A stretch of DNA of 64,000 nt from Streptomyces alboflavus (GCF_000716675.1 NZ_JNXT01000005.1:156963-220962); one strand, 5' to 3'. Shown: positions 48,318 through 57,427, counted from the first letter of the stretch. A program made the numbers and translations. Notes: generated by a model from the letters alone, not told the origin.

Positions 48318-49319
48318 CTAGCTCACCGGCGCCGTCGAGCCGTAGCCCGCCGCACCGGACGTGACCGGCTCCCTCGTCCGCAGGGCACGCAGCCCGAGAC
48401 CGCCGAACACCCCCGCGAACACCGCCCAGAGCAGCACGTGCGACGCCAGGGACAGCATCCGGAAGTCCCACAGCAGGGTCGCGCTGACCGGGACCGGATC
48501 GGGGTTGTCGGGCAGCGCCCAGAGCAGCGCGAGGACCGCCACCGCCGTCACGGCGACCGCACACTGCCGCACCGGTACGGGGCGCGCGGCGAGGCGTACG
48601 TACACCTGCCACACCAGGAACATGCCGAGCACGCCGATGACGACCGCGCCGAGCCACATCTCCTGCCGGTCGCCCACCGTGCCCGCGTCGCCGACCCCGG
48701 GCGGGGCCGCCGGATAGCGCAGCGCGGGGAACAGCGAGACGGCGCAGAACGCGGCCGCGCAGAACGCGAGGGCGCGCGGCCACGGGTTGCCCCGCGGATC
48801 ACGCCGGTGCACGAGCGCGTACGCGACGGCGAACAGCACGCCGATCGCGAGCCCCGCCACGACCAGGGCGATCACCAGGCCCGCGTGCTGCGTGGAGCGC
48901 GAGAACAGCTCCTCGTGGTGCTGGACGGCGCCGCCCGCGGGCTCGTGCTCGTGCGAACGGGCCTCCTCGGCGCGGATCGCCTTGTCCATCAGGGGTTCGG
49001 CGAGCAGCAGCGAGAACAGGCCCGCGGCGAGCCCGCCGAGCGCTCCGGCGACCATCCCGCGACCGAGCAGCGGCAGTACGGGGGAGCCGCCGGTCCGGGT
49101 GGGAGCGTGAGTGGTGCGGGAGGTGTCGGCGGCCTCGGGGGCAGCGGACGCCTCAGTGGTTTCCGGCGACTTGGGGGATTCGCCCGGCGGATCGGAGGAG
49201 GAGTCAGGGGAGAGGGTGGAGGAGGAGTCAGGGGAGGGGTCGGGGGAGGGATCGGGGGAGGGATCGGAGGAAGTGCGGGGAGCGGTGGGAGAGTTCGGGG
49301 AATTCGGGGACGTCGGCAT
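48318..49319 (-). CDS. cbtA: Cobalt transporter subunit CbtA
   Basis: 333 residues from the ATG at 49319. Residues 1-85 are a disordered Ser/Pro/Asp/Glu tail with SPDPSPDPSPDSS-like repeats, unusual for the family. The core begins LLGRGMVAGALGGLAAGLFSLLLAEPL and contains six or so helices, with a His/Glu-rich extracellular loop (SHEHEPAGGAVQHHEELFSRSTQH) likely to bind metal. CbtA with CbtB forms the B12-regulated cobalt uptake system. The start may lie after the tail. It follows cbtB by 17 bp, and both are under the cobalamin riboswitch. Confidence 0.85.
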   Translation of the reverse strand: MPTSPNSPNSPTAPRTSSDPSPDPSPDPSPDSSSTLSPDSSSDPPGESPKSPETTEASAAPEAADTSRTTHAPTRTGGSPVLPLLGRGMVAGALGGLAAGLFSLLLAEPLMDKAIRAEEARSHEHEPAGGAVQHHEELFSRSTQHAGLVIALVVAGLAIGVLFAVAYALVHRRDPRGNPWPRALAFCAAAFCAVSLFPALRYPAAPPGVGDAGTVGDRQEMWLGAVVIGVLGMFLVWQVYVRLAARPVPVRQCAVAVTAVAVLALLWALPDNPDPVPVSATLLWDFRMLSLASHVLLWAVFAGVFGGLGLRALRTREPVTSGAAGYGSTAPVS

Positions 49320-49336
49320 GGTGCGTGCGGCCCCGA

Positions 49337-49564
49337 TCAGTGGCAGGGGGCACCGAAGAGGTGCCTGCCGTCGTGGGCGAACTCGTGCAGGTAGTCGCCG
49401 GTCGCCGAGATCAGCGAGCCGTTGTCCATGAAGACGGCGTAGAGGGCGATCAGTGCGACGATCGCCGCGGCCGCCGCGATCAGCCAGTCGCGGGTCTCGA
49501 TCGTCGCGGACTGTATCGCCGCCGTGTCGCTGTGTGGTGCGCTGTGCGCAGACGTGACGGACAT
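49337..49564 (-). CDS. cbtB: Cobalt transporter subunit CbtB
   Basis: 75 residues from the ATG at 49564, with AAGGAGG 9 nt upstream. One membrane helix (RDWLIAAAAAIVALIALYAVFM) is followed by DNGSLISATGDYLHEFAHDGRHLFGAPCH. The His-rich end (HEFAHDGRHLFGAPCH) is the metal-binding CbtB mark. The family works with CbtA in cobalt uptake for vitamin B12 synthesis. It is the first gene of the operon and directly follows the riboswitch. Confidence 0.9.
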   Translation of the reverse strand: MSVTSAHSAPHSDTAAIQSATIETRDWLIAAAAAIVALIALYAVFMDNGSLISATGDYLHEFAHDGRHLFGAPCH

Positions 49565-49604
49565 GCCGGTGGGCCTCCTTCTGGGGTTTCCACGCCCCGA
49601 AGCA

Positions 49605-49730
49605 GGAGGACGACGGGTCAGTTCCTGACTTCCGCGCGCGGGTGAGCGGTGACTCGCGCGGGGTAACAGTGGCGGGACCGTCCCGGATTCGCACCGGGTT
49701 CCTGGCAACCGTCGCCTCGATGTATGGACT
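49605..49730 (-). ncRNA. Cobalamin riboswitch
   Basis: Read on the minus strand, it contains GGTGCGAATCCGGGACGG, CCCGCCACTGT and the B12 box GTCAGGAACTGACCCGTCG, the conserved core of the AdoCbl aptamer. The element lies 40 bp before cbtB. A GGGG/CCCC hairpin next to the cbtB ribosome-binding site is a likely expression platform. B12 would switch off cobalt uptake. The 5' limit is approximate. Confidence 0.9.
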
Positions 49731-50097
49731 TGTCGCCCGGAGAGTCCCAGGTGGTCATGGACACTGTCAACCAGTCCTCGCGCCCCTGACGTGCGGACTC
49801 GTGCGCACGGCGCGCACCCCGGCGCGCGGCGGGTGCGCACACAACCTGGCCCGGCCAACGACCCGCTCCCCCCGGAGCCGTCGACCGGGCTGGTCCTCGA
49901 CCGCGCGCGCTCGAGCTGCGGGAGAAACCCGGCGTCGGCGCGGGAGGCCTTGGATGGTCCCAACTGAGTGGATGGTCCCAACGGTGTGGAAAAGGCAACT
50001 CCGGCCGGGGGCTTGGGCCGTAGCACTGACTCTAGAACGGAAGGCGGCCGTGGCCTAGGGGGGTTTTGACGCCAAGTCCGCTGCGGGCTCTGGAGGG
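49731..50097. other. Gene-free region before cbtB and after the ANTAR gene
   Basis: No gene is seen. It should contain the cbtBA promoter. Two copies of GATGGTCCCAAC occur at about 49953 and 49971. A short tandem-like Arg/Gly-coding frame on the plus strand has no codon bias and is rejected. Confidence 0.4.
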
Positions 50098-50871
50098 TTA
50101 CGGGTCCTCGCCGAGCAAGGTCGCGTCGTCCAGGGAGCCTTCGATCACCATGCCGGCGACCCTGTCCATCACGAGCCGCTCCCGGCGCGCGTGCCGCCGC
50201 AGCGCCTCGAACGCCACGTCCAGACCCGTCCGCCAGCGCTCGGCCAGTATCCCCTTGGCCTGCTCGATGCGGATGCGGCTGGTCAGGGCGGATTGCAGCT
50301 GCCGGGAGAGGTCGCGGTACTCGGCGTACGCGCGATGGTTGTGCAACCCGACCCCGGCGGCGTCGGCGAGCGCCTGTGCGAGCGCCAACGCGCTGTCCTC
50401 TTCGCCCTCTTGCGGACGGACGTGGGGCCGGTTCCCGTTCGGTGTCGGTGCCACGAAGACGTTGAGCGCGCCGAGCACCCGCTTGCGGGCCCGCAGCGGC
50501 ACCGCGAACGTGTCGCCCACGCCCCGTGCCCGGGCCCGCTCGGTGAAGCCGGGCCAGCGGGCGAGCGCGTCGGCCGAGGTGACCCGGACGTGCGGCACAG
50601 GAGAGCCGGTGTCGTAGGACTCCAGGCAGGGGCCGTCCGACGCCTGCGCTTCGAGGAGGTCCTTGGCGAGATCACCGCCCTTGTCGCTGACGGCGAGGCG
50701 CACGGCGCTGCCGCCGTCGGCGTACATCACCCCGACGGCGAGCACCCCGAGGAGTTCCGCGCAGTGCTGGCAGACGCGGCGCAGGTGGTGCTCCGCGTCG
50801 AAGTCGTCGGCGGCAGTGTCGGCGGCCTCCACCAGGGCTTGCGCCAGCCTGCGCGCGGAGGTGCGGTCCAT
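50098..50871 (-). CDS. GAF-ANTAR regulator
   Basis: 257 residues from the ATG at 50871. The GAF domain (about residues 25-170) has AVGVMYADGGSAVRLAVSD, SDGPCLESYDTGSPV and DTFAVPLRARKRVLGALNVF. The C-terminal ANTAR domain, RIRIEQAKGILAERWRTGLDVAFEALRRHARR, binds RNA hairpins and prevents transcription termination. GAF-ANTAR proteins are common in actinobacteria and sense small ligands. The target RNAs are unknown. It is transcribed away from the cslZ gene. Confidence 0.92.
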   Translation of the reverse strand: MDRTSARRLAQALVEAADTAADDFDAEHHLRRVCQHCAELLGVLAVGVMYADGGSAVRLAVSDKGGDLAKDLLEAQASDGPCLESYDTGSPVPHVRVTSADALARWPGFTERARARGVGDTFAVPLRARKRVLGALNVFVAPTPNGNRPHVRPQEGEEDSALALAQALADAAGVGLHNHRAYAEYRDLSRQLQSALTSRIRIEQAKGILAERWRTGLDVAFEALRRHARRERLVMDRVAGMVIEGSLDDATLLGEDP

Positions 50872-51033
50872 GGCCCTCCCCTTTTCACCCGCCCCCCACG
50901 GCCCCTCGCCTACCCCGCTTCGGCGGGCTGTAACAGGTCTCCTACAGGTCGGTCGCCGAGGCGGCCGGGCCTCGTGGGCCGCACCCAGTTATGTCAGGAT
51001 TGAGCACCGGACTGTGCACCCTAGGGGGAGTGG

Positions 51034-52071
51034 ATGTACCGCAAAATCACAGGTCGCGCGCGGGGCTACGCGGCCAGGGGGGTGTCGGTGACAGTGGCGC
51101 TCGCGGGGGCCGCGCTGCTGCTTTCCGGATGCTCGTCGGACGGTGACGGCAAGGACGAGGAGGGCTCCGGCAGCGGCGTCAGCCAACAGCCCAAGGGCAA
51201 GGACCCGTTCTGGGTGAACCCCGAGGGGAACGCCGCCAAGCAGGTCGCCGCGTACGACAAGGACGGCAAGAAGGACGACGCCGAGCAGATCCGCAAGATC
51301 GCCGAGCAGCCCGTCGGCGAGTGGATCGGCCCGGAGGAGCCCGAGGAGGAGGCCCGGGGGTACACGGAGGCCGCCGAGAAGGCCGACCGGGACGCCCTCC
51401 TCGTCCTCTACAACATCCCGCACCGCGACTGCGGCCAGTTCTCCAAGGGCGGCGCCGCCGACGGCAACGCCTACCGCGCCTGGATCGACGGCGTCGCCAA
51501 GGGCATCGGCGACCGGCACGCCACGGTCGTCCTGGAGCCGGACGCGGTCCTGCACATGGTCGACAAGTGCACGCCCGAGCAGTTCCACGAGGAGCGCTAC
51601 GACCTCCTCAAGGGTGCCGTCACCAAGCTCAAGTCCCTGAAGAACACGAAGGTCTATCTCGACGCGGGCAACGCGGGGTGGTCGCAGCCCGACTCGCTGC
51701 ACGACCCGCTGAAGCGCTCGGGCGTCGAGCAGGCCGACGGGTTCTCCGTCAACGTCTCCAACTTCCAGACCACGGAGGCGAGCAAGGCCTACGGCAAGAC
51801 GCTGTCCTCGAAGGTCGGCGGCAAGCCGTTCATCATCGACACCAGCCGCAATGGGCGCGGGCCCTATACGGGTAAGGGTAAGGACCCTTGGTGCAACCCG
51901 CCCGGGCGGGCGCTCGGTGAGGCTCCCACCGTCAACACCGGCGATGACCTTGTCGACGCCTATGTGTGGGTCAAGCGGCCCGGGGAGTCCGACGGGACGT
52001 GTCGCGGTGGCCCGCAGGCAGGTCAGTGGTTCCCGGAGTATGCGCTCGCGCTGGCGAAGGCGAGCAAGTAG
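51034..52071 (+). CDS. cslZ: Glycoside hydrolase family 6 lipoprotein (CslZ-like)
   Basis: 345 residues from the ATG at 51034. The lipobox is LLLSGCSS, so it is a surface lipoprotein. The GH6 fold shows YNIPHRDCGQFSKGGAADG, with the catalytic Asp region in D-C-G-Q-x-S-x-G-G, VVLEPDAVLHMVDKC, VYLDAGNAGWSQPD, IIDTSRNGRGP and WCNPPGRALG. GH6 enzymes cleave beta-1,4-glucans. Its place beside glxA-cslA matches CslZ, which trims the CslA glycan at hyphal tips. It is convergent with glxA, with a hairpin repeat between. Confidence 0.87.
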   Translation: MYRKITGRARGYAARGVSVTVALAGAALLLSGCSSDGDGKDEEGSGSGVSQQPKGKDPFWVNPEGNAAKQVAAYDKDGKKDDAEQIRKIAEQPVGEWIGPEEPEEEARGYTEAAEKADRDALLVLYNIPHRDCGQFSKGGAADGNAYRAWIDGVAKGIGDRHATVVLEPDAVLHMVDKCTPEQFHEERYDLLKGAVTKLKSLKNTKVYLDAGNAGWSQPDSLHDPLKRSGVEQADGFSVNVSNFQTTEASKAYGKTLSSKVGGKPFIIDTSRNGRGPYTGKGKDPWCNPPGRALGEAPTVNTGDDLVDAYVWVKRPGESDGTCRGGPQAGQWFPEYALALAKASK

Positions 52072-52106
52072 GGCGCCCTTCCGTCCGGGCTGGGGGGAGC
52101 CCCGTC

Positions 52107-52222
52107 AGGGGCGCGGGGAACTGCGCGACCAGCCACAGCAAAGCCGCAGTCGCATCTGCCGGGATCTCGGCAGATGCGACTGCGGCTTTTCGCGCGCTGA
52201 GCGCGCAGTTCCCCGCGCCCCT
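52107..52222. repeat. Nested hairpin repeat, copy B
   Basis: 116 bp with the same outer arms as copy A at 46865 (AGGGGCGCGGGGAACTGCGC plus G, and its complement). The inner stem is different but equally self-complementary: AAGCCGCAGTCGCATCTGCC with its exact complement. It lies between the convergent cslZ and glxA stops and should act as a bidirectional terminator. Confidence 0.88.
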
Positions 52223-52235
52223 AAAAGCTACAAGC

Positions 52236-54173
52236 TCACGGCACGTGCACCCACTGGGCCTTGCTGGGGGTGCCCTCGTCGTCCGTCACAAAGAGCATGT
52301 ACCAGCCGGACTCGACCAGGCTGCGGTTCTTCGGAATGGTGACCGTCAGACCCTTCGCGGTCTTCTTCATGTCGAGGGCGATGGACGTCTGGTCGATGTC
52401 CGTGACGTGGGTCGTGGCGGACGGCCGGATCAGACGGGCCTTCTTGATCGACGAGGCGTGGGACGTCGGGAACGTCCCGGAACCGCCGCGCGCGATCTTC
52501 TTGGGGCCCGCGCCCAGGGTGGGCTGGGACCCGTGGTACAGGTACGGCGGGGTGTAGATCTCCACGCGCTGCTCGAAGACGCCCGGCTTCGTGTTGCCCT
52601 TGTCGGAGTACAGGGAGTCCGAGCCGAAGAACATCACGCGGCCGTCGGGCAGCAGGATCGAGCCCGAGTGGTAGTTGCGGCCCACGAGCGGGTCGGCGAC
52701 CTTGTCGAAGGTGTTGGACGTCGGGTCGTAGATCCGGGCCTCCTTGACGTTGGAGGCGCCGCGGCCGCGGTAGTCCTCGGAGCCGCCGGAGACGAGGACG
52801 GAGTCGTCGGGCAGGACGGACGCCTGCGGATAGCGGGTGCCCTTGTCCAGCTCCGGGCCGTCGCGGAACCGCGGGGCGTTCTCCTTCAGGTCCACGATCC
52901 GGGTCTTGGACGAGGATTCCTTGGACTCGCCGACGCCACCGCCGCCGACCACCATGTACCGCTGGTCCTGCGCGGGCGGCAGCTCCACGGTGTTGGAGGT
53001 CTCCAGGAGGTCCGGGTCGCTCATGCCCGGGATCTTCTTGAACTTGTTGGTCTTCAGGTCCCAGACGCCCGGGTCGCGGCCGACGTCGTCGGGGCCGTAA
53101 CCGGCGTTGGAGCCGGAGTAGAAGAGCTTGCCGTCGGCCATCTGGAAGATCGCCGGGTAGGTCGGGAACTGCCGGACGCCCTTGGTGTACGTCCACTTCT
53201 TGGTCTTCGGGTCGTACACCTCGTTCTTGCCCGGCACCAGCTGGCCGATCTCGTCCAGGCCCGAGAGGGAGAGCACCTTGCCGTCGGTGAGCGTGGTCAG
53301 CGTGGGATACCAGCGGGCCTCGTTCATCGGGTCGACCTTGATGTACTTCTCGGCGATCGGGTCGAACTCGAAGGTGTCCTTGATGCCCTGGAAGTCCTTC
53401 TTGTCCAGGGCGAGCTTCTGCGCGATGCCGTACGTGTTGCGGGTGTCGCCGCCGCTGAGGCCCTGCACGCGGTAGTTGTCCTGGGTGCCGGTCTCGTACT
53501 TCGCGCCGCTCCGCTGCGCCTCGACGTAGATGCGGCCGAGGCCCGGGTCGTTGCGCAGGAACCTACCGGTCTGCTTGTCGAAGACCTTCTTCGCGCGCTC
53601 GACGACGACCGGGTCCTTCGATACGAACGTCTTGCCGTTCTTCTTGCCCGTGAACTTGGTGCCCGCGGGCAGCGTGATCGGCTTGTCCGGGTTCTCGTTG
53701 TGCACGATCATCAGGCCGCCGGCCTTGGTGACGTCGCCCTTGAGCTTCTCGTAGCGCTTGGTGCCGCCCGCGATCAGGAGCTTGCCGTCGGCGAGCTGGG
53801 TGTGGCCGGTGCAGAACAGGTCGACGGGCGTCGGGATCTTCTTGATGGTGTTCTTGACCGGGTCCCAGAGCCTGGTGTCGAACTTCTTGTCGTCGAAGTT
53901 CTTCTGGTTGTTGCCGGACCCGGCCACCATCAGGATCTTGCCGGTGTGGAGCAGCGACGCGTGGATCGTGTTCTGCCGGTACTCCTCCGGGAAGTCGATG
54001 ACCTCCCACTTGCCGTTGTCGGCCTTGTACTCCGGCTGGTTGATCTTGTAGTTGTGGTACTTCTCGGAGCCCACGCGCCACAGCCAGGGGCCGTTCATGC
54101 CGGCCAGGGCCAGTACCACCGCCGTACCTATCGCGATCCGGCGGACGCGGCGGCGGCTGGACGGGTCTTTCAT
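52236..54173 (-). CDS. glxA: Galactose-oxidase-like copper radical enzyme GlxA
   Basis: 645 residues from the ATG at 54173, overlapping the cslA stop as ATGA. One N-terminal membrane anchor (AIGTAVVLALAGMNGPW) is followed by Kelch-type repeats and a C-terminal DUF1929 domain. Cys121 and Tyr289, with Trp288 beside it, fit the Tyr-Cys cross-linked cofactor of GlxA. Tyr501-His502 (GRNYHSGS) is a further copper-ligand candidate. GlxA is known in Streptomyces lividans to act with CslA in making an apical glycan needed for growth and development. Operon order cslA-glxA is conserved. The enzyme's own substrate is still debated. Confidence 0.95.
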   Translation of the reverse strand: MKDPSSRRRVRRIAIGTAVVLALAGMNGPWLWRVGSEKYHNYKINQPEYKADNGKWEVIDFPEEYRQNTIHASLLHTGKILMVAGSGNNQKNFDDKKFDTRLWDPVKNTIKKIPTPVDLFCTGHTQLADGKLLIAGGTKRYEKLKGDVTKAGGLMIVHNENPDKPITLPAGTKFTGKKNGKTFVSKDPVVVERAKKVFDKQTGRFLRNDPGLGRIYVEAQRSGAKYETGTQDNYRVQGLSGGDTRNTYGIAQKLALDKKDFQGIKDTFEFDPIAEKYIKVDPMNEARWYPTLTTLTDGKVLSLSGLDEIGQLVPGKNEVYDPKTKKWTYTKGVRQFPTYPAIFQMADGKLFYSGSNAGYGPDDVGRDPGVWDLKTNKFKKIPGMSDPDLLETSNTVELPPAQDQRYMVVGGGGVGESKESSSKTRIVDLKENAPRFRDGPELDKGTRYPQASVLPDDSVLVSGGSEDYRGRGASNVKEARIYDPTSNTFDKVADPLVGRNYHSGSILLPDGRVMFFGSDSLYSDKGNTKPGVFEQRVEIYTPPYLYHGSQPTLGAGPKKIARGGSGTFPTSHASSIKKARLIRPSATTHVTDIDQTSIALDMKKTAKGLTVTIPKNRSLVESGWYMLFVTDDEGTPSKAQWVHVP

Positions 54174-56215
54174 TGTTCGTGGCTCCCGAGGGCGGTCTGC
54201 ATGGTCTCGTCATTCGAGGCCCAACTGGGCTTCTGCTGGGGCGCGTGCGGCGCCGGCCGCGCGTGCGGGGGCGCGGAGTGCGGTGCGTACTGCTGCGGTG
54301 CGTACGGCTGGGGCGGGTGCTGCTGCCCGTACTGCTGCTGCGGGATGGGCTGCGGCGCGTGCACGGTCGGGGCGGCGTGCCGGGGCTGCGGGACCCGCGG
54401 CTCGGTGGGGCCCGCGGCGGGCGCGGCGGCCTTCTTCTTCTCCTGCCGCATGCCGTGCCGCCAGGCGAAGATCGGCGCGGCCGTGATCAGCAGCGCGAAC
54501 GTGGCCCAGATGATCATCGCCGGGTGCGCGTGGTCGTACACGTACGCCGCCGCTATGGACCCGGCGAAGACCAGGATGAAGAAGAGGTGGATGCGGAACG
54601 TGCCGAACAGCGTGTCCGGGCTCGCCGAGTCGCCCTTGGGCGTCACCACGAACTTGGACTTGCGGCGCAGCGCGGCGTCCATCAGGGAGCGCGCGTAGAT
54701 GGGCGCCGAGAGCGCCGACATCACCATGCCCGCGACACCGCCGGAGCCCTCGGGCTCGTGCGGGGAGACGTTGTGGCGGCGGTTCCAGATGTACAGGCCG
54801 ATCTGCAGCGCCGAGGCGTTGCCGTACAGCATCAGCCAGATGGTCGGGTCGATGTTCACGCCGGACGCGCCGAGGCCCAGGAACAGGGCGCAGCTGAGGG
54901 CCGCGAGAATCCAGTTCATCGCGGACATCGGGTAGAAGATGACCATCATCGTGTAGTTGAAGAACCGTCCCGGCGGGAGCGTGAACGGTGCCTTCCAGAA
55001 CTGCTTGAGGATGGTCTCGTAGGTGCCGCGCGACCAGCGGAGCTGCTGGGTGAAGAAGTCCGTCCAGGCGTTGGGGCCCTCGCCGACGGCGAGCACGTCG
55101 GGGGTGTAGACCGACTTCCACTTCCTTCCCGTCGCCGGGTTCTTGTGGCGGTGGATCTCGAAGCCCGTCGCCATGTCCTCGGTGATCGAGTCGTACAGGC
55201 CGCCGATCTGCTTCAGCGCGCTGATGCGTACGGCGTTGGACGTGCCGACGAACATCGGGGAGCCGTAGGCGTTGCCCGCGCGCTGGATCAGGGCGTGGAA
55301 GAGGAACTGCTGGGACTCGGCGGCCTTGGTGACGAACGTGTCGTAGTTGCCGTAGACCTGCGGGCCGATGACGAAGCCGACGTCCGGGTCGCGGAAGAAG
55401 CCGAGCATCCGCTCCAGGTAGTTGGGCATCGGGACGTGGTCGGTGTCCACGGAGGCGAAGTAGTCGTAGCCGTCGCCGTGCGCGTCCAGCCAGGCGTTGT
55501 AGTTGCCGTGCTTGGTCTTGGCGCGGTGCGGGCCCTTGGCCTGGTTCCACTTGGCGATGCCCTTGCGGGAGAAGTGGTGCACGCCGAGGCGTGCGCAGAC
55601 CTCCTTCACCTCCGGGTCGTCGCCCTCGTCGAGCAGCCAGATGTGCAGGAGTCCGCGGTGGCGCAATTTCACCGCCGCTTCCAGGGTCTTCGTCACCATT
55701 TCGATCGGCTCCTTGCCGGGCACGAACGAGGTGAGGAAGGCGACGCGGGTGCCGTTCTCGGGCACCACGGGGATCGGGTCGCGGGCGACGAGGGTGGCGT
55801 GCGCGTTCGACAAGACGTTCATGCAGCGGAAGAACTCGATCAGTCCGATCGAGACGAGCATGACAATGTCGAGCACGGGCAGCCAGTCGTTGGCCACGTA
55901 GTCGCGCTCCGTCCAGTGCTCGGGCTGCAGCAGCCAGGCGAGCAGGACGAGGGAGAGCAGCGGGGCCGCGCCGAGCATCAGCGCGGCGCGCAGGCGGTGC
56001 GGTTCCTGGGACAGCAGCGAGCGGTACTGGACCTTGTACGGCTTCGCCGGGTCCGGCTGGGTGAGGGGGCCCGCGAGTCGGCTGTAGTGCTCGTAGTCGT
56101 ACCGTGGCAGGGACTTCTTGATGCGTCTGAAGCCGCCCGTGCGGTTCGAGAGGACCCGCAGCTGGGTCGTCTGGGACGGGTCGTTGCTGCCCTGCCCCGT
56201 CGGCGTCGACGTCAT
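54170..56215 (-). CDS. cslA: Cellulose-synthase-like glycosyltransferase CslA (GT2)
   Basis: 681 residues from the ATG at 56215. Two N-terminal membrane helices (from about residue 75) precede the GT2 domain. It includes LLDEGDDPEVKEV (near 195), SVDTDHVPMPNYL (near 257), TEDMATGFEIH (near 344) and QQLRWSRGTYE (near 391), the full D,D,D,QxxRW set. Four or five more helices follow, including the region near residues 545-590. The last 75 residues are a Pro/Gln/His tail. CslA builds a beta-glucan at the hyphal tip together with GlxA. It heads the cslA-glxA operon. The tail may tie it to cytoplasmic tip proteins. Confidence 0.95.
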   Translation of the reverse strand: MTSTPTGQGSNDPSQTTQLRVLSNRTGGFRRIKKSLPRYDYEHYSRLAGPLTQPDPAKPYKVQYRSLLSQEPHRLRAALMLGAAPLLSLVLLAWLLQPEHWTERDYVANDWLPVLDIVMLVSIGLIEFFRCMNVLSNAHATLVARDPIPVVPENGTRVAFLTSFVPGKEPIEMVTKTLEAAVKLRHRGLLHIWLLDEGDDPEVKEVCARLGVHHFSRKGIAKWNQAKGPHRAKTKHGNYNAWLDAHGDGYDYFASVDTDHVPMPNYLERMLGFFRDPDVGFVIGPQVYGNYDTFVTKAAESQQFLFHALIQRAGNAYGSPMFVGTSNAVRISALKQIGGLYDSITEDMATGFEIHRHKNPATGRKWKSVYTPDVLAVGEGPNAWTDFFTQQLRWSRGTYETILKQFWKAPFTLPPGRFFNYTMMVIFYPMSAMNWILAALSCALFLGLGASGVNIDPTIWLMLYGNASALQIGLYIWNRRHNVSPHEPEGSGGVAGMVMSALSAPIYARSLMDAALRRKSKFVVTPKGDSASPDTLFGTFRIHLFFILVFAGSIAAAYVYDHAHPAMIIWATFALLITAAPIFAWRHGMRQEKKKAAAPAAGPTEPRVPQPRHAAPTVHAPQPIPQQQYGQQHPPQPYAPQQYAPHSAPPHARPAPHAPQQKPSWASNDETMQTALGSHEQ

Positions 56216-56539
56216 GAGTCATCCCCCCGCACGCGATCGCCCGCGTGTTCGTCGGTCCTCCGCCCGCCCGGTCCCCCTCGACCTTCGCGGACGCATCAGT
56301 GGCAGGCCACCTTCCCGTAGGACAGCGAAAGGCGACCTTCCGGTTGCATGATGCCCCCCACGGCATCCGTTCATGAACGCGGGGACCCCCGTCCAGGCGT
56401 TCACACGGGCTCTCTCACTCCCGGCGCGCGAGCCCCCCAACTGCCCCGTACCGCGCGCCTCGTGAGAGCCGGGCAGGGCCCGGGCCTCACGTCAGGGTTC
56501 TACGCGCCTAAGCATGATCGCAAGAGCGAAACAAGCAGT
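56216..56539. other. Gene-free stretch between cslA and the FCD regulator
   Basis: 324 bp without a convincing gene. The part next to 56215 should hold the cslA promoter. The part next to 56539 holds the end of the FCD gene transcript; no strong hairpin is seen. Confidence 0.4.
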
Positions 56540-57253
56540 TTACCGGTCATAACTGGGGTGAGGGAGGGCAGTTGAGGCGGGTGCGCTCAGCCGGGTGCGA
56601 ATGTTACCGAAGTGTTCCCGTATCGCCTGCTCGGCGCGGACCACGTCCGAGGAGCGCACCGCGTCCAGGATCTCCCGGTGCTGGCGGCAGGTGACCTTCG
56701 GGTCCTGCGGGATGTCCACAAGGTCCGTACGAACCCGGTGGAAAGCATCCCAGAACGCCTCCAGGACCTCGCTGAGCAGGCGGTTCCCCAGGCACCTGTA
56801 GAGGGCGGCGTGGAAGGCGCGGTCGGTCTCGGCGCGCACGGCGCCGTCGGGGCCCGCGGCCTCGGCGTCCATGCGGTCCACGAGGGCGTCGAGCTCCGCG
56901 AGGTCGGCGGCGGGGATGGACCCGGCGAGGCGCGCGATCAGGCCGGCCTCCACGGCCTCGCGCAGTTCGAGGAGCTGGAGCAGGCTGTCCTCGCCCCGGT
57001 AGTGGCCCGCGACCGTGCGGAAGGTCAGGCCCTCGATCATCGGGGCCACCGACATCGGTCCGACGTAGGTGCCGAAGCCGTGCCTGATCTCGACGATGCC
57101 CATCGCCTGGAGCGCCTTCAGTGCCTCGCGCACCGAGTTCCTGCTGGCGCCGAGGCGCTCCATCAGCTCCGGCTCGGTCGGCAGCACCGCCCCCGAGGGC
57201 AGGCGCTGGTCGATGATGAGCTTCTTGATCCGCTCCTGGAGGTCCCGTGGCAT
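56540..57253 (-). CDS. FadR-type GntR/FCD transcriptional regulator
   Basis: 237 residues from the ATG at 57253; the frame opens much earlier, but that part overlaps tRNA-related sequence and has no protein-like bias. A winged HTH lies at residues 2-70: LQERIKKLIIDQRLPSGAVLPTEPELMERLGASRNSVREALKALQAMGIV. The helical FCD domain follows, with LLQLLELREAVEAGLIARLA, ETDRAFHAALYRCLGN and HREILDAVRSSDVVRAEQAIREHFGN. FCD proteins bind small acids via Asp/His-coordinated metal. No partner gene is coded nearby, so the target is unknown. Confidence 0.88.
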   Translation of the reverse strand: MPRDLQERIKKLIIDQRLPSGAVLPTEPELMERLGASRNSVREALKALQAMGIVEIRHGFGTYVGPMSVAPMIEGLTFRTVAGHYRGEDSLLQLLELREAVEAGLIARLAGSIPAADLAELDALVDRMDAEAAGPDGAVRAETDRAFHAALYRCLGNRLLSEVLEAFWDAFHRVRTDLVDIPQDPKVTCRQHREILDAVRSSDVVRAEQAIREHFGNIRTRLSAPASTALPHPSYDR

Positions 57254-57380
57254 GGCGCAACCGTAGCGGTCGCATCGGACGGGTCCCAGGGGTGCGCGGG
57301 GGCGCACCGGCCCCGGTCGGCCCAAGGGGGGTGTGGGTGGCGGAGCCCCCACAGCGCGCGGCGAAGCCGCGCAGAAAAGA

Positions 57381-57427
57381 CGACGGCGGGGCATGTCCAC
57401 GCTTTCTGTGGACATGCCCCGCCGTCG
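57381..57427. terminator. Perfect 20-bp hairpin after the tRNA remnant
   Basis: CGACGGCGGGGCATGTCCAC (57381-57400) pairs perfectly with GTGGACATGCCCCGCCGTCG (57408-57427) around GCTTTCT. It stands, in minus-strand sense, directly after the 37-bp remnant of the tRNA-Lys 3' end, as a tRNA terminator would. Confidence 0.85.

Noticed and set aside
54173..56320. Long plus-strand open frame opposite cslA
   Set aside because: The cslA strand has all GT2 motifs; the opposite frame is Arg/Ala/Val-rich and has none.
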